From positions 4,521,279 to 4,585,278 of the forward strand of contig JAJEKV010000067.1 in NCBI GenBank assembly GCA_021234155.1: a stretch of DNA of 64,000 bases. Direction: 5' to 3'. Every line of letters starts with the position of its first letter. The first letter of the stretch is position 1. Shown here piece after piece: positions 62,940 to 64,000 of the stretch. This stretch comes from Isoetes taiwanensis (taxonomy: Eukaryota; Streptophyta; Lycopodiopsida; Isoetales; Isoetaceae). The notes beneath the pieces are model-generated. The model did not search any database, had not been told where the DNA came from, and worked only from the letters and a program-made list of their open reading frames with translations. Position numbers and translations under genes: made by a program.

Positions 62940-63738
62940 TGTTCTTTTACAGTTAATGGAAAAGCAAGAGCAAATGGACAAGAAAGACAAAGTGGATAAT
63001 GAAGTAGTACCTGAGACTCCTGCTACAATGGCAACCCAAGAGGAAGGTCAAATCCAGTATAAATTTTTTACTACATCTCCCATGAACTATGAAGGGGAAG
63101 CTGGGGACTCTGAGGGAGGAACTGAAGAATTAAAATTCAGCTCAGAAATTGAGAGCTTAACCAATGATCTTGTAAGTCCAAATGGCCAAGATGTGGTTAA
63201 TAACTCTCAACCAAACTTCATGCAACCGGCAGGCCTGGTAACTGTCTTGAGCAGTAGGCCAATAAGTCCTCTGGCCCAATTCTTCACTCCAGCTAAATCT
63301 CAGGATAGTAGAGAGGATGATGGCCTGGTAGTTGGGCCTCCCAACAGGCCAATAAGCCCATTATCACCAAAATTGACTGGAGAGAATATTCAGGAAAATG
63401 AGACTGAAGATGATAATTTCTACACACCACACCAGAGGAAAGCTCAGATGATGTTGACTGCTGAAAACCCTGCTGGCCAAGGGGAGACTTGCAAAATTCA
63501 ACAAACAAATCATGGCCTGGCAGTTGACAATTTGGAGCAGGTCAACAGACCAATAAGCCCAGAGGTACCACACATGGATACCAGCATAGCAGTCAACCCA
63601 GGCCAGGATGAAGGAATAGGTGAAAAATTCTACACCCCTGGTCCAAGGAAAAAAGGTATCAGGAAGGTGCAATTCACTGAGAATAGCCCTGCTCTTAACC
63701 TAAGGAGTCAAGGAAGGAAGAAGACCGAGGTACAATGA
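62881..63738 (+). CDS. Second LINE frame with RPISP / FYTP repeats
   Basis: A 285-residue frame in another phase overlaps the end of ORF1. It is acidic, Ser/Thr/Pro-rich and probably disordered. Three repeats carry RPISP followed 10-60 residues later by FFTP, FYTP or FYTP (SSRPISPLAQFFTPAK; NRPISPLSPK...NFYTPHQRK; NRPISPEVPH...KFYTPGPRK). S/T-P sites in a conserved frame could be kinase targets or short docking motifs. It may be the natural C-terminal part of ORF1 joined by a lost base, because no ORF1 of this family has been compared here. It ends four bases into the next ATG (ATGAAGATAGCC). Confidence 0.6.
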   Translation: MTLRPLPRGLKQDTSQEMHDVLLQLMEKQEQMDKKDKVDNEVVPETPATMATQEEGQIQYKFFTTSPMNYEGEAGDSEGGTEELKFSSEIESLTNDLVSPNGQDVVNNSQPNFMQPAGLVTVLSSRPISPLAQFFTPAKSQDSREDDGLVVGPPNRPISPLSPKLTGENIQENETEDDNFYTPHQRKAQMMLTAENPAGQGETCKIQQTNHGLAVDNLEQVNRPISPEVPHMDTSIAVNPGQDEGIGEKFYTPGPRKKGIRKVQFTENSPALNLRSQGRKKTEVQ

Positions 63739-63999
63739 AGATAGCCACATGGAATATATGAGGGGAATCAAAGGCCCCCTCAAGAGGAAAAGAGCCTTAA
63801 TAGCTTTCAAAGAAATGAAAGCAGATATTATTTTACTCCAAGAGCACAGACTACCTGCTTTTGAGTCAGCAAACCTAGGACAGTGGATTATGCCAAATGA
63901 AGACTCAGTCTGGTCCATAGCAGATGGGACCAAAGGGGGAATCTGCATGGTTTGGCAGGGATATGCCTGTTTGGAGAAATGGGGCAAGTGGACTGTAGC
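63735..63999 (+). pseudogene. LINE ORF2, start of apurinic-type endonuclease domain, frameshifted
   Basis: The first codons read MKIATWNI, the N-terminal strand of the LINE endonuclease with the catalytic Asn (WN). An extra AT then shifts the frame. The continuation is RGIKGPLKRKRALIAFKEMK, ADIILLQEHR with the metal-binding Glu (QEH), and GGICMVWQGYACLEKWGKW. The RT domain lies beyond the window. The 2-bp insertion means this copy cannot make an intact ORF2 unless the sequence is wrong. Confidence 0.75.
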
Positions 64000-64000
64000 A

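Larger units (their letters stand above)
61200..63999 (+). mobile_element. L1-type LINE, 5' part (truncated by window end)
   Basis: A GC-rich 5' leader with a TATATAGG-type motif (about 61210) precedes an ORF1 with DUF4283-like and CCHC features. A Ser/Pro-rich second frame follows, then the start of an endonuclease (ORF2). Most of ORF2 lies beyond the window. The 5' end is only approximate because target duplications are out of view. A relic of the same family is at 16255-16450. Confidence 0.8.

Overview
The window looks like nuclear DNA of a land plant with a large, transposon-rich genome. The evidence is plant-type LTR retrotransposon pieces primed by initiator Met tRNA, L1-type LINEs with a DUF4283-like ORF1, MITEs, spliceosomal GT-AG introns, EDR2-like and XS-domain fragments, and a plant-type kinase. 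Two transposase-like families (a DUF7869-like family and a 'GSGHGKG' family), together with a ParB-like/methyltransferase-like element, make me favour a fern or another seed-free plant. That placement is an inference from memory of where such proteins occur; no search was run. Layout: 1-4.5 kb holds two decayed minus-strand Ty3/gypsy pieces separated by low-coding DNA. 5.15-5.68 kb is a complete 536-bp TRIM-like retrotransposon with 5-bp target duplications, PBS, PPT and a tRNA-like Pol III promoter unit in each LTR. 5.98-6.9 kb is a fragment of transposase-like family A. 7.2-8.3 kb is a tandemly duplicated small gene, one copy intact and one decayed. 10.0-10.6 kb is a foldback MITE. 11.1-13.3 kb is a multi-exon Ulp1-like protease gene with a frameshift at its catalytic cysteine. 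13.5-14.1 kb is an extreme CCACCA-to-GGTGGT low-complexity inversion. 15.7-16.05 kb is an array of GGAATATTCC palindromes. 17-20.3 kb is a decayed minus-strand copy of family A. 20.6-25.4 kb is a T/C-rich non-coding block with degenerate kilobase-scale tandem repeats. 25.7-28.6 kb is a TIR-bounded segment carrying an EDR2-like exon. 29.2-35 kb is a DUF7869-family gene broken by two clean insertions, a TIR element with 8-bp target duplications and a poly(A) retroposon. 36.1-40 kb is a TIR element with 18-bp palindrome clusters near both ends and a captured XS-domain fragment. 41.3-45 kb is a ParB-like/beta-class-methyltransferase-like gene with a degenerate catalytic motif. 45.6-46.6 kb is another family-A fragment. 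47.1-48.6 kb is minisatellites. 48.9-49.56 kb is a hAT-type MITE. 50.5-54.6 kb is a large inverted-repeat-bounded element. 56.9-59.5 kb is a single-locus kinase plus GH18-like fusion split by one missing base in a C run. 61.2-64 kb is the 5' part of a LINE. Working logic: almost nothing here forms a host pathway. The genes are mostly mobile-element genes or host-gene fragments carried by them. The main host-like locus is the kinase-GH18 fusion, which probably acts in intracellular signalling if it is expressed. The most noteworthy signals are the TRIM with tRNA-like LTRs, the ParB/methyltransferase-like element gene, the kinase-GH18 architecture, and the datable nested insertions in the DUF7869 gene.
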